Below the pieces are notes generated by a model. It saw only the letters and a program-made list of their open reading frames with translations. It was not told the origin of the DNA and searched no databases. This document shows, piece by piece, positions 8,501-15,073 of a stretch of 21,799 nt of DNA. Source of the DNA: Physcocola sp002396385 (GTDB taxonomy: Bacteria; Bacteroidota; Bacteroidia; Bacteroidales; Paludibacteraceae); NCBI GenBank assembly GCA_946535435.1, contig CAMNDM010000054.1, positions 1 to 21,799 on the forward strand, written 5' to 3'. A program made the translations under genes and the position numbers. Position 1 is the stretch's first letter. Each line of letters begins with the position of its first letter.

Positions 8501-11424
8501 TCGACAAAGTCAGACTCCCCCTCGGGCTTCATTTTCCAAACTAGGGCCGGAGCGTTAACCGCCTTAACAGAAAGTTCAACCTCAGCACCCTCGCAGACCT
8601 CATTGTCGCTGGCACTGAGTTCCAGTTCGGCCATCTTCTCAACATTAGTGCTGACCTCACTTACGACGTCAGGACACAACTTACCGCTCACTGTAAACGT
8701 ATAGACATCGTTTCCGGCAGGCCTATCGGAAAGGCTCAGTTTGGAATCGGAAAGGAGCTCGCCGTTTTTCCGCCAAGCAAACGTGTTATCGGCAGAAAGT
8801 TGGGCGTTAGCCACCAGACTGACAGAAGTTCCCTCACAAACTATGGTAGGAAGCGGTTCAAGTGCTACCACAGGCCTTTTCTCCACCTTTATATTTACAG
8901 GTTCGCTATAATACTCGGCACAAGCGAGTCCCGCCTCAACATAAGCCACAAAGTCAACCGATTTTGTTGCGTTAAAGGTGTAAGGATCAGCCATAAAAGG
9001 AACGTCGGAATAATCGTCATCGCCCTCAAACTTCTGCTTTATAGACCACATTAGTACATCAGAAGGGCCATAACCCGACACAATTAGAGAGACCTCGTCA
9101 TTCTCACAAACAGCATTAACATTGCTACTCAGGGAAACCTCAGTCTTCTTTTCCACCATAGTTTTGAAATTCCACTCGGAAGAGCATTCGCCATCTTTTA
9201 CCAAAAACGTGTAATAAAGAGGAGAAAGATTCGAATCATCGATTGTTGCAGCCACATCTGAAGTGGCCAGTTCATTCTCGGCAATAACCACATCACCTTT
9301 CATCCACGTATACGTATAATCCGCAGGGAAATCGGCCTTAGCCTCCAGCTTGATATCTTCTCCCTCGCAAACAACCTGTGGAAGTTCCCCAAACTCGACC
9401 GCAGGCATCACTCCCCTAACGATGATATTGATCTTAATTTCAGGAGAGACACAAACGCCATCGGTCACCGTCAGAGTAACACTCTCATTCTTACTTATAT
9501 CAGGGAAAGTGTATTCCCTATTCGAACTAGGGACACCATTCCATATGAAAGTAGCAGGCAACTCGGTCTTCACATTTGTCCGGAAACCGATGTTGTCGCC
9601 AACACAGGCCATAATATCACTAACAGGCTTCAGTTCAATGGCAGGATTTACTGTAAGGCTGAATTTCAAAGAATCAGAAACACACTTGCCGTTACGCGCC
9701 AAGAACAAATAAGAAGCGTTCGTTTTCGGATTATCGACCGACAACGTTGTACCGTTCTCGCCACTAATCAGCGTCCAGTCATTCAAAGCCACATTCCAAA
9801 CATACCACCCCATTTCTTCCACATCCACCGAGTTGGTTTGTTTTACGTTCCATATAACAGGTTCTTCCCGATCAGAACAGATGACTTGTTCGGCTTCATC
9901 GGTTTCAAAGACAGGAACCTCACAAGGTATCTCACACTGAATAGACACCGAATTGGTAACATAGAAATCTTTCACGCACTGGTCGTTAGGCTTTCCATTT
10001 TTAGCCACTTGTCTGGCCACATCCATACTAGACGCCAGAATAGCCCTGTAGTGAACCCGGCCCTCAAACGACTCATCGTAAATAAAAGATTTATCCGTTT
10101 CGGTATAATCGTTCCAAGTTTTGCACGCATCATCCGAATACTGCCACAAGAAAGAGAACTGACTCGAGAAAGCCTCGGTCCACTTGCTATCCAACAAGTC
10201 GATAGTATGGTCGGTCTTGGTACAGTCATACGTTGGCAGACTCACCTTTTTATCGTCTTTGTCAATGCCGACAGAAGCAGTCGGAGTCTCCTTCTCCTCT
10301 TGCTGCGCGATAATATTAGAGATGGAGAAATACTCACACCCATCGGAAGGGGTACCGTATTTAGCAATATCTTCGGCCTTTTTCTTAGCATCGTCGGCAG
10401 CATTAGAGCCCGTAATAATCAAACGGTAAACTTCCTCCTTTCCGCTCTTTCCCCGTTGCCGTTGCAACGAAGTTTTTTCTATACCGCTAGCCTCGGGAAT
10501 AGACGTCCAAGTATATCCGTCATCAGTAGAATACTGCCAGAGGAAATAGATTTCGTCGTAAATCTTTTTCCACGAAGTCAAAAGGTTACTGTTATTGACC
10601 GAATAGGAAGGAATACAGGTAGAGTTATCACTTACCAGATCGGAAGCAATTTCAGGATGCGGAATTTCTTCCTCATCGTAACGTTCAAGCATAATATCGT
10701 CGACAGCGAAATCGTTACCACTACCACCGGATTGATTGTTCACAATAACAATTTGCAGTTTATCGTCCTCATTTGCCTCAAATTCAATGGAGGCCTTAGT
10801 CCATTCCCTCATTTGATGGTGCGATTCATCCCCTTTTTCATTTCCTGGCCAAATAGCGACATCGTACTCAGGCACCTCGTACGACTCTAAGACGACAGGA
10901 TTTTGTGGGTCTTTGATGTTGACCGCCTGAATTGTAAGTATCGGGAAACGCAAAGAGGCAGACACATTGGCCAGATACATGGTAAGCCTGTACTTATGTG
11001 TTCCGCATAATTTCAGATCGAGATTATTCTCATAGATGGGCAGACCTACAACATTATAACCTACATTTACAACGAGCATAGCCCCATTGGGGTTCCCTGT
11101 ATGGTCACGTCCTGGCACAAAGTGATAGGCAACATCAGGATTAACACTCTTCTTTTTTATAAAGCACCACGAAGTGCTGTTGGTAATTCCATAGTAACCA
11201 TCGCCCATACCTATTGTACCGTCAAATTGATGCCCCGGCACACTCATAGAGGGGTCGGCGAAATCGCGCACCACTGAATCTTCGACCACGCCAAAATCTT
11301 CCTGCCAGACCACATTATAGCCACCGGCAAAAGCAGAGACAGGTGTAAGAAGGAACAACGCCCCTAAAAGGCAAAAACGCAACACGGAATTTGTAAAATG
11401 ACGAACATCAAACATTACCTTCAT
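5596..11424 (-). CDS. Giant T9SS type B secreted surface protein with Ig-like repeats (paralogue 2)
   Basis: Secreted or cell-surface protein of 1942 residues with the same plan as its neighbour: signal peptide (ending near SAFA), jelly-roll-like domain with the motif NDFAVDDIMLE, two FLWQYS repeats, about 14 VCEG-type Ig-like repeats, and a T9SS type B sorting domain in the last 81 residues (from FPKYFYQGDENW). It has about two more Ig repeats than paralogue 1. The reading frame extends to a TTG at 11439, but the ATG at 11424 (MKVMFDVRHF) is preferred: it gives a normal signal peptide and lies about 47 bases after a good promoter -7 element. It is the first gene of the tandem pair, 138 bases downstream of the LuxR-type regulator. 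The C-terminal third is nearly identical to paralogue 1; the N-terminal two thirds are clearly diverged. The binding partner is unknown, and adhesion is inferred. Confidence 0.88.
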   Translation of the reverse strand: MKVMFDVRHFTNSVLRFCLLGALFLLTPVSAFAGGYNVVWQEDFGVVEDSVVRDFADPSMSVPGHQFDGTIGMGDGYYGITNSTSWCFIKKKSVNPDVAYHFVPGRDHTGNPNGAMLVVNVGYNVVGLPIYENNLDLKLCGTHKYRLTMYLANVSASLRFPILTIQAVNIKDPQNPVVLESYEVPEYDVAIWPGNEKGDESHHQMREWTKASIEFEANEDDKLQIVIVNNQSGGSGNDFAVDDIMLERYDEEEIPHPEIASDLVSDNSTCIPSYSVNNSNLLTSWKKIYDEIYFLWQYSTDDGYTWTSIPEASGIEKTSLQRQRGKSGKEEVYRLIITGSNAADDAKKKAEDIAKYGTPSDGCEYFSISNIIAQQEEKETPTASVGIDKDDKKVSLPTYDCTKTDHTIDLLDSKWTEAFSSQFSFLWQYSDDACKTWNDYTETDKSFIYDESFEGRVHYRAILASSMDVARQVAKNGKPNDQCVKDFYVTNSVSIQCEIPCEVPVFETDEAEQVICSDREEPVIWNVKQTNSVDVEEMGWYVWNVALNDWTLISGENGTTLSVDNPKTNASYLFLARNGKCVSDSLKFSLTVNPAIELKPVSDIMACVGDNIGFRTNVKTELPATFIWNGVPSSNREYTFPDISKNESVTLTVTDGVCVSPEIKINIIVRGVMPAVEFGELPQVVCEGEDIKLEAKADFPADYTYTWMKGDVVIAENELATSDVAATIDDSNLSPLYYTFLVKDGECSSEWNFKTMVEKKTEVSLSSNVNAVCENDEVSLIVSGYGPSDVLMWSIKQKFEGDDDYSDVPFMADPYTFNATKSVDFVAYVEAGLACAEYYSEPVNIKVEKRPVVALEPLPTIVCEGTSVSLVANAQLSADNTFAWRKNGELLSDSKLSLSDRPAGNDVYTFTVSGKLCPDVVSEVSTNVEKMAELELSASDNEVCEGAEVELSVKAVNAPALVWKMKPEGESDFVELGESAENIRRTADNSAEFVVSSAGEQVCPSTTSNSVSVAVEKKATADLAGLPPLVCEGDTLTIDAHAVYSYANILLWWKNGDIIGTDTSVVTDVLNEDANYNFVIMGKRCPTLEFTANVKVEKLPKMFVKGPYGVVCVNSELALTADTANTPDFVWLSKEKGSDAYIELNEKGTTLPLTATKSAGYFIASRGQKVCPSIRSRSYYLTVEDSVRVDVLPMPDTVCFGDEVVLKMEVLSVHKDCFMCMDENKWIIKEPEFEDERVLNNPKDGLPISYRVNTKTYFDLIIKGDYCPDFVFRDSVYVVQPFDISLSAEKELVCEGETPKLEVNSPKNFPLVWKKRVGNEPFEEFDVDALEGLEETTSFIVTSRETDFCPENYSNGIRVEVERKAAAEFAELPQLVCEGDEVKLDATMRLTDYNTFKWQKNGQPLSAEKQVKDVLTDDATYKLVVEGTVCPAIEVEKSVQIEKMPSVEVGVSSALVCKGDQLTLNATAENASGVKWMRKTAGGSAFEPWEGLTEMEGQITADQTSTVMAVTTGQQVCAPAASNEVLFEVETPAEVAFADFPPVVCEGASLVVDASVVAGDCSVYQWTVNSKVTSDTLGSKHAPLSLPGITVNFVDNTTITVAAGGRVCPVAEAELQVAVEKKQTLGLSVSDSVVCRGNSIELSSDYAYADGLVWESKPTGSGKYQPMGSATATIEGLPEVNTTYRVSACSELGCVEIPAELEVRVDEPAGLKVVDDFAVCEGDVALLSATTALPSDSLVWTVNGTDEVLGSEAKVSLMPEASTSYSVVAYRGMCREEQDVNVKVVEIPRIAEHEDLGDRSYRMIVENAIESVMFDYGNAEGKTLSDVLNNAVYGKTYNIKVMNDYGCASTYLLQVPAFNLTFPKYFYQGDENWVVGNLERYTNTTLYIYDRFGKLLYEQKDAADGWTGVYNGNPMPSTDYWYVVDIPEIDTQYSGHFTLLRR
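6198..7256 (-). repeat. Identical 1059-bp block, copy 2
   Basis: Second copy of the block at 775-1833, with no mismatch found. It covers residues about 1390-1743 of paralogue 2. Outside the block, identity falls to scattered mismatches: for example, 5601-5893 against 178-470 shows many substitutions around a core of roughly 130 identical bases. The paralogues are therefore mosaics rather than uniformly similar copies. Confidence 0.95.
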
Positions 11425-11470
11425 AAGACAATTGGACAAAGAAACCTTGGAACTACAAAAAGTATATCCA

Positions 11471-11503
11471 CAAAGTTATAGAAAATATTTGATTTTCAGC
11501 AAT
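11471..11503 (-). promoter_or_regulatory. Bacteroidales-type promoter for the giant-protein pair
   Basis: The minus strand has the -7 element TAACTTTG (plus 11471-11478), an exact TAnnTTTG match. At 21 bases spacing lies ATTG (plus 11500-11503), one base off the -33 consensus TTTG. It lies in the 138-base gap between the regulator stop and the ATG at 11424, giving a leader of about 40 bases. The pair can thus be transcribed independently of the regulator genes. Confidence 0.6.
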
Positions 11504-11562
11504 AATAAGGAGCAAGTGTGCAAAAAAACAGAAGGGGAAGGACTTAGAATCAGAAAAACAGA

Positions 11563-12162
11563 CTATTCGACATCGGTTTGGTCGATAAGGTTATTAAGCA
11601 ATGCATAGACGGTAAGGCCGGAAACCGACTTGATACCCGTTTTCCGCGATATATTCTTCCTATGAGTAATGACTGTATTGACAGAAATGTCGTGCAATTC
11701 GGCAATTTCCTTGTTAGTAAGGCCCTTTGCCACAGAGACAAGAATCTCTAATTCACGGTCAGAGAGGTTGTAGCTGTCGCCCGAATCAGCGTTTTCCGAG
11801 TTCAGTTTGAGAGCCGACCTCAACTTCAGCATTACCGACTGCAAGTCGTCGAAAATATCAATAACGGCATCGAACTGACGCAGCGTCTTCTCGTCATAGT
11901 GCGCGGTCACCAATCCGACCAGAGCCGAGCCATCGGGAACAGCGAAAAAAGAGCGTATAGAAGACCGGTTGGAGAAATCGAACAAATCGGGAGAAACTAC
12001 AATAACATCAGGCTGAATGTGCGACGCCCTGAGTTCATACCCATGCAGGGTGTTGAAAACATAAGCGACCTCAAACTCACCAGACTCTTCCAACAAAGCC
12101 TTCACACCCGCCAACAGTAAAGGGGCAGGCTCGACAATTGCTATTTTATACCTGTTAATCAT
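11563..12162 (-). CDS. LuxR/NarL-type transcriptional regulator with a degenerate receiver domain
   Basis: DNA-binding regulator of 199 residues. The C-terminal part (about 131-193) is a clear LuxR-type helix-turn-helix: LSDRELEILVSVAKGLTNK, then EIAELHDISVNTVITHRKNI. The N-terminal 120 residues look like a response-regulator receiver (KIAIVEPAPLLLAGVKALL), but key residues are altered. The acidic pair is VEP instead of V-D-D, and the usual phosphoacceptor Asp in PDxxxxD is Ser57 (PDVIVVS). Thr86 of the switch site is kept, while the usual conserved Lys is not evident. Phosphorylation control is therefore doubtful; a ligand or protein partner may control it instead. No histidine kinase lies nearby. 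It starts 8 bases after the hemerythrin-like gene and is almost surely in its operon. The downstream giant surface-protein pair is a plausible but unproven target. Confidence 0.87.
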   Translation of the reverse strand: MINRYKIAIVEPAPLLLAGVKALLEESGEFEVAYVFNTLHGYELRASHIQPDVIVVSPDLFDFSNRSSIRSFFAVPDGSALVGLVTAHYDEKTLRQFDAVIDIFDDLQSVMLKLRSALKLNSENADSGDSYNLSDRELEILVSVAKGLTNKEIAELHDISVNTVITHRKNISRKTGIKSVSGLTVYALLNNLIDQTDVE

Positions 12163-12170
12163 CGCACAAA

Positions 12171-12854
12171 CTACTTTTTCTCCAACTCCAACACCAGAGG
12201 GACCAAAATACGGTCTTCAATAAGAGAATGCCTGTTCAAGTCTTCCTCAAAAAGGAAAAGTTCACGCAAGACCTCTCTCTGTTCGCTAAAGTCAGCCTCG
12301 GGAACATATTTGATAAGTATATTCTTCAGGTCATCGAGTTTTTCCTCGATATCGGTATGATTCTTCTCGTAGATACCAATATTGTATTCGCTCTGAGGCC
12401 CTTGTTCGACCAGTTTTTCGACATAAGGGAAAACAATTTTTTCCTCATACGAGAAATGTTTGACCACCTCGTTGACATATCCGTCAAAAAACTTGAGGAG
12501 CATTGTCCCATTCTTACCACAGCCAGCCGCCACCTTCAAAATTTTCGCCCTTAAATTGGCAATACGCAACTTGAGGTAGTCGGAATGGGAGTTCCTCAGA
12601 TAGGCGATAAGGTCGTGCATCTTAATACGGCTCAGTTCCTCAATTTCCGGCAAATAGTCTGGATTGGTATAGACATTGCAAACCTGCAGGAAAAGCGGCA
12701 GAGAAATGTCGAGCTCGGAGCAGATATCAGAGACAGATTTCTCACCAAAGCCCAATTTGATGCCAAAACGGGGGAATACATATAACAACTTGGAACTGGC
12801 CAACATCATATCGGCCAACTTCATTTTTTCAGAAAAGAGCATAAAATTGTTCAT
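12171..12854 (-). CDS. Hemerythrin-domain protein of the ScdA/YtfE (RIC) type
   Basis: Cytoplasmic 227-residue protein resembling ScdA/YtfE di-iron proteins, which help repair iron-sulfur clusters after nitric oxide or oxidative damage. Likely di-iron ligands are visible with near-family spacing: His90, His133 and Glu137 (HFSYE), His166 (KNHTD), His209 and Glu213 (HSLIE). The N-terminal 60 residues align in pattern with the ScdA N-terminal (DUF542) domain (FPRFGIKLGFGEKSVSDIC), but the hallmark CCGG motif is replaced by LGFG, so the Cys pair is absent. There is no signal peptide or membrane segment. It is first in an operon with the LuxR-type regulator, which suggests a sensing unit for NO, O2 or redox state in which this protein may act as sensor rather than repair enzyme. 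That role is inference; the domain call is solid. Confidence 0.85.
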   Translation of the reverse strand: MNNFMLFSEKMKLADMMLASSKLLYVFPRFGIKLGFGEKSVSDICSELDISLPLFLQVCNVYTNPDYLPEIEELSRIKMHDLIAYLRNSHSDYLKLRIANLRAKILKVAAGCGKNGTMLLKFFDGYVNEVVKHFSYEEKIVFPYVEKLVEQGPQSEYNIGIYEKNHTDIEEKLDDLKNILIKYVPEADFSEQREVLRELFLFEEDLNRHSLIEDRILVPLVLELEKK

Positions 12855-12927
12855 TTTTCAATAGAATCTAAATTTCGTTCTTTTTTGTGAGAAAACACCT
12901 ATTCCCGTCGCAGAAAATGCACATAGG

Positions 12928-12959
12928 CAAAAATAAAGAGCGAAACAAGAACAGGCAAT
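12928..12959 (-). promoter_or_regulatory. Bacteroidales-type promoter for the hemerythrin/regulator operon
   Basis: The minus strand shows the -7 element TATTTTTG (plus 12928-12935), matching TAnnTTTG, with ATTG (plus 12956-12959) at 20 bases spacing as a -33-like element. This gives a leader of about 70 bases before the ATG at 12854. Confidence 0.5.
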
Positions 12960-12967
12960 CCTCAAAA

Positions 12968-13040
12968 ATGGTGATAAATAGCAAGGCAGTCACCATAAAT
13001 AATGACAACAAGAATAGCCAAGACTCACGCCCTGGCTATT
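12968..13040. promoter_or_regulatory. Two inverted repeats just upstream of the hemerythrin operon promoter
   Basis: ATGGTGA (12968-12974) pairs with TCACCAT (12990-12996) across a 15-base spacer. AATAGCCA (13013-13020) pairs perfectly with TGGCTATT (13033-13040) across 12 bases. Both lie immediately upstream of the -33-like element of the hemerythrin/regulator operon, where activators commonly bind. They are candidate operator sites, possibly for the LuxR-type regulator itself. Neither has a T-run, so terminators are less likely. Confidence 0.35.
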
Positions 13041-13177
13041 TCAATCAGGATAACAATATCAGGCGCAACGGATTGAACGTCGCGCAGATACGTTCTCAAA
13101 AAGCAAAAAATGAAGTTTTTTGTTTAATCTATATAACCTAAACCCTATTGTTCTTAAAGGGAATTTGAAAAACACAT

Positions 13178-13531
13178 TCAAGAAGCCTTACGCTTTCTGT
13201 CGCAAAAACGCTCACACTGCATGCAGATATTGTAACCGAGCATCGTACCCAACATAAAGTCCTCTTCAGGCGAGAGCAGGTTCAACGGTTTAACCGTCAT
13301 AAACTTGATGGCCTCGATGCACTCTTTACGTCCGAAATAGAGGTTGAATTTCGACTCGTCGACATTTTGGACGGCATAGTCGATTTTCTGATTCGAGAGT
13401 CTGTTCAACGCATAGTCCTTATACTTGACAGGCATTGTGTAAAGAATAAGGTTACGGACACCTTTCTGGTATTCGTAGATGTGGTTAAGGAGTACCCTCA
13501 GTTCACTCGGGAAATTTTCTGCAGTTGGCAT
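13178..13531 (-). CDS. DUF2023 family protein, flavodoxin partner
   Basis: Small 117-residue cytoplasmic protein matching the DUF2023 family as I recall it: an N-terminal NHIYEYQKGVRNLILYT motif, a central YFGRKECIEAI segment, then SPEEDFMLGTMLGYNICMQC and a Cys-rich basic tail (CMQCERFC). The family is small, occurs in Bacteroidota and some other anaerobes, and is typically found beside a flavodoxin gene, as here. Its biochemical role is not established. The frame opens at 13573, overlapping the flavodoxin stop, but the ATG at 13531 is preferred because family members begin shortly before the NHIYEY motif. The gap to the flavodoxin gene is then 34 bases, so the two genes are co-transcribed. 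The CxxCxxxC pattern could bind a metal or cluster, but this is speculation. Confidence 0.75.
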   Translation of the reverse strand: MPTAENFPSELRVLLNHIYEYQKGVRNLILYTMPVKYKDYALNRLSNQKIDYAVQNVDESKFNLYFGRKECIEAIKFMTVKPLNLLSPEEDFMLGTMLGYNICMQCERFCDRKRKAS

Positions 13532-13565
13532 AATCGAAAAGATTTTACAGTGTGGAAAACAAAAA

Positions 13566-14051
13566 TCAGGCAAGCGACTTAACCCAAGCGTCGATACGCG
13601 AGTCGGTCAATTCAGCCTGGTTCACTTCGTCGAGAGCAAGTCCGACAAAAGCGCCGTCGCGAACAGCAGCCGAGTCGCTGAAATCGTATCCATCGGTAGA
13701 AACGCCTCCACCAACCATAGTTGCGCCCGCCTCAACAGCGGCATCGTAGATGAGACCAATAGCATTGCAATAGGTATCGGCATAAGAGGCAGAGTCGCCA
13801 CAGCCAAAAACTGCCACCTTCTTGCCAGCCAGATTTGCACCCGACAGTTTGGAAATAGCCCCTTCCCAGTCGTCCTGCAAATCGCCATAGCCCCATGTAG
13901 AAGAGCCGAGAAGGATGAGGTCGTATGCCTGAAGGGTCGCATCAGATAGTTCAGAAACATTATGAAGGTCAGCACCTAACTTGGCAGCCAGACTTTTAGC
14001 GATGCGTTCGCAGTCGCCAGTAGTAGAACCGTAAAAAATTCCCGTTTTCAT
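13566..14051 (-). CDS. fldA: Long-chain flavodoxin
   Basis: FMN-binding electron carrier of 161 residues. The phosphate-binding loop is GSTTGDCERIA near the N-terminus; Cys stands where many flavodoxins have Thr. The isoalloxazine loops are SSTWGYGDLQDDW, with Trp and the typical GDLQDDW, and FGCGDSASYADTYCNAIG. The segment TDGYDFSDSAAVRDGAFVGL and the following LDEVNQ are typical of the long-chain type. Flavodoxins replace ferredoxin under iron limitation or shuttle electrons to pyruvate:ferredoxin oxidoreductase and related enzymes. The gene is first in an operon with the DUF2023 gene and has its own promoter about 40 bases upstream. Nothing is unusual apart from the Cys in the phosphate loop. 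Confidence 0.95.
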   Translation of the reverse strand: MKTGIFYGSTTGDCERIAKSLAAKLGADLHNVSELSDATLQAYDLILLGSSTWGYGDLQDDWEGAISKLSGANLAGKKVAVFGCGDSASYADTYCNAIGLIYDAAVEAGATMVGGGVSTDGYDFSDSAAVRDGAFVGLALDEVNQAELTDSRIDAWVKSLA

Positions 14052-14091
14052 CTTTAATAATCCAGTTTATAAGTTTTAGTTTTTACACTTG

Positions 14092-14123
14092 CAAAGATAG
14101 AGGGGACGTAGGCGGCTGTCAAT
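14092..14123 (-). promoter_or_regulatory. Flavodoxin promoter
   Basis: The minus strand has the -7 element TATCTTTG (plus 14092-14099), an exact TAnnTTTG match, and ATTG (plus 14120-14123) at 20 bases spacing, one base off TTTG. It lies about 40 bases upstream of the ATG at 14051. Confidence 0.65.
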
Positions 14124-14346
14124 CACCAATAATGAGTATTTTTAGACACAAGAATAACCATAAATGATTAGCCCCCTAACCAAGAAAGATCAGTACTTTC
14201 CAAAGGGATATACAGGTCTCTGAACGTCCTAACCAACAGAGGGAAACGAATAAATGAAAATACCTGGGGAATGCCCGTTGCAGAGTCGTCAAGGAATAGG
14301 CGCAACGCATCTATGCTAAAAAAGCAATAAAAATAAAGAAGTTTTA

Positions 14347-14354
14347 TATCTTTG
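14347..14354 (+). promoter_or_regulatory. -7 promoter element for the beta-barrel gene
   Basis: TATCTTTG matches the Bacteroidales -7 consensus TAnnTTTG exactly and lies 26 bases before the ATG at 14381. No clear TTTG-like -33 element stands at 19-21 bases spacing; that stretch is A-rich. Confidence 0.5.
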
Positions 14355-14380
14355 TAGGGTTAACCGTTTTAACAACTTTA

Positions 14381-15073
14381 ATGAGAACAATTATGTTTTA
14401 CAATTTTCTAAGTTCTTTTCTGTCTGGTAATAAGGAGGTCTTGAGGCGTGTGTACAAAAAAGCATTTGCTGGAATTGTACTATTCCTCTTTAGTTTCGAC
14501 GCTTTTGGCCACCATACGTACGGTTCTCCGTTTGTACACTTTGCTACTGGCGGTGTGCGGTCTGCAGCAAACTATCTGAATGCACCTGCTTATGGCATGA
14601 CTATAAATGGAACGTTCGTACACGTTCCCCTTCTCTGGGCAGATCCCGAATTATTTTCAATGATGATGCAAGGCGGTTTAGAACTGGATTATATGGCGTC
14701 GCATGCAGAAAGAAGTCTGGGCTATCAGGATGTTGATTGTGTCGACCGCTTTCTGTCTGTCGCTATGCCGTTGAATATAGGCTTTTGTATTGGTGATGTT
14801 GGTTCCTCAATTGACCCCTATGTGGGGATTGATGCACGATTGAACATGATCGCAAAGTCGCGTATCGATGACTATGGGTGCGTTGACTATTTCGAAGATT
14901 TGAACGCAAAACGTTTCCAACTGGGGCTGAATGTCGGTGTCGATTTAAATTTAGAATTCCTTTATATGGGTTACCGGTTTACAAAGGACATGACTGACTT
15001 TATCCCTGGGATGTATAGCCGAAACTCTTGTCACAGAATTGTTTTGGGCCTCAACATCTTATGGTGGTGGTAA
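14381..15073 (+). CDS. Predicted outer-membrane beta-barrel protein of unknown function
   Basis: Hypothetical 230-residue protein, not assigned to a named family. A basic region (RRVYKKAF) and a hydrophobic stretch (AGIVLFLFSFDAFG) form a late signal peptide, with likely cleavage before HHTYGS. The mature part has alternating polar and hydrophobic strands typical of small beta-barrels, for example DPYVGIDARLNMIAKS, FQLGLNVGVDLNLEFLYMGY and HRIVLGLNILWWW. It ends in an aromatic residue, as many outer-membrane proteins do. The start at 14381 fits the -7 element 26 bases upstream; an in-frame ATG at 14393 is also possible. It stands alone on the plus strand, with a palindrome cluster directly after it. 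Outer-membrane location is inferred from pattern only. Confidence 0.7.
   Translation: MRTIMFYNFLSSFLSGNKEVLRRVYKKAFAGIVLFLFSFDAFGHHTYGSPFVHFATGGVRSAANYLNAPAYGMTINGTFVHVPLLWADPELFSMMMQGGLELDYMASHAERSLGYQDVDCVDRFLSVAMPLNIGFCIGDVGSSIDPYVGIDARLNMIAKSRIDDYGCVDYFEDLNAKRFQLGLNVGVDLNLEFLYMGYRFTKDMTDFIPGMYSRNSCHRIVLGLNILWWW

Larger units (their letters stand above)
12855..13177. other. Intergenic region upstream of the hemerythrin-like gene
   Basis: This 323-base gap holds the promoter of the hemerythrin-like gene and two inverted repeats, but no convincing gene. A plus-strand frame of about 84 codons at 12887-13141 has low-complexity Lys/Asn/Arg/Gln-rich content, no recognisable domain and no promoter, so I do not call it. 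The part next to 13177 is downstream of the DUF2023 gene and holds only a 4-base CCCT/AGGG stem, too weak to call a terminator. Confidence 0.6.
14052..14380. other. Divergent intergenic region between flavodoxin and the beta-barrel gene
   Basis: This 329-base gap separates two divergent genes. It holds the flavodoxin promoter at its left end and a -7 element for the beta-barrel gene at its right end. I see no gene, strong hairpin or RNA gene in the middle part. Confidence 0.6.

Noticed and set aside
9838..10890. Long plus-strand open frame of 350 codons inside paralogue 2
   Set aside because: It lies wholly antisense to the giant surface-protein gene, has no recognisable domain, and is matched by similar antisense frames elsewhere in both paralogues. 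The minus-strand frame has a signal peptide, repeats and a sorting domain.
173..11424. CRISPR array or mobile-element origin for the long repeats
   Set aside because: The repeats are long coding modules in frame, not short spaced repeats, and no transposase, terminal inverted repeats or target duplications flank them.
12887..13141. Small plus-strand frame of 84 codons rich in Lys, Asn, Arg and Gln
   Set aside because: Low-complexity translation, no promoter or domain, and it overlaps the promoter and inverted repeats of the hemerythrin operon.
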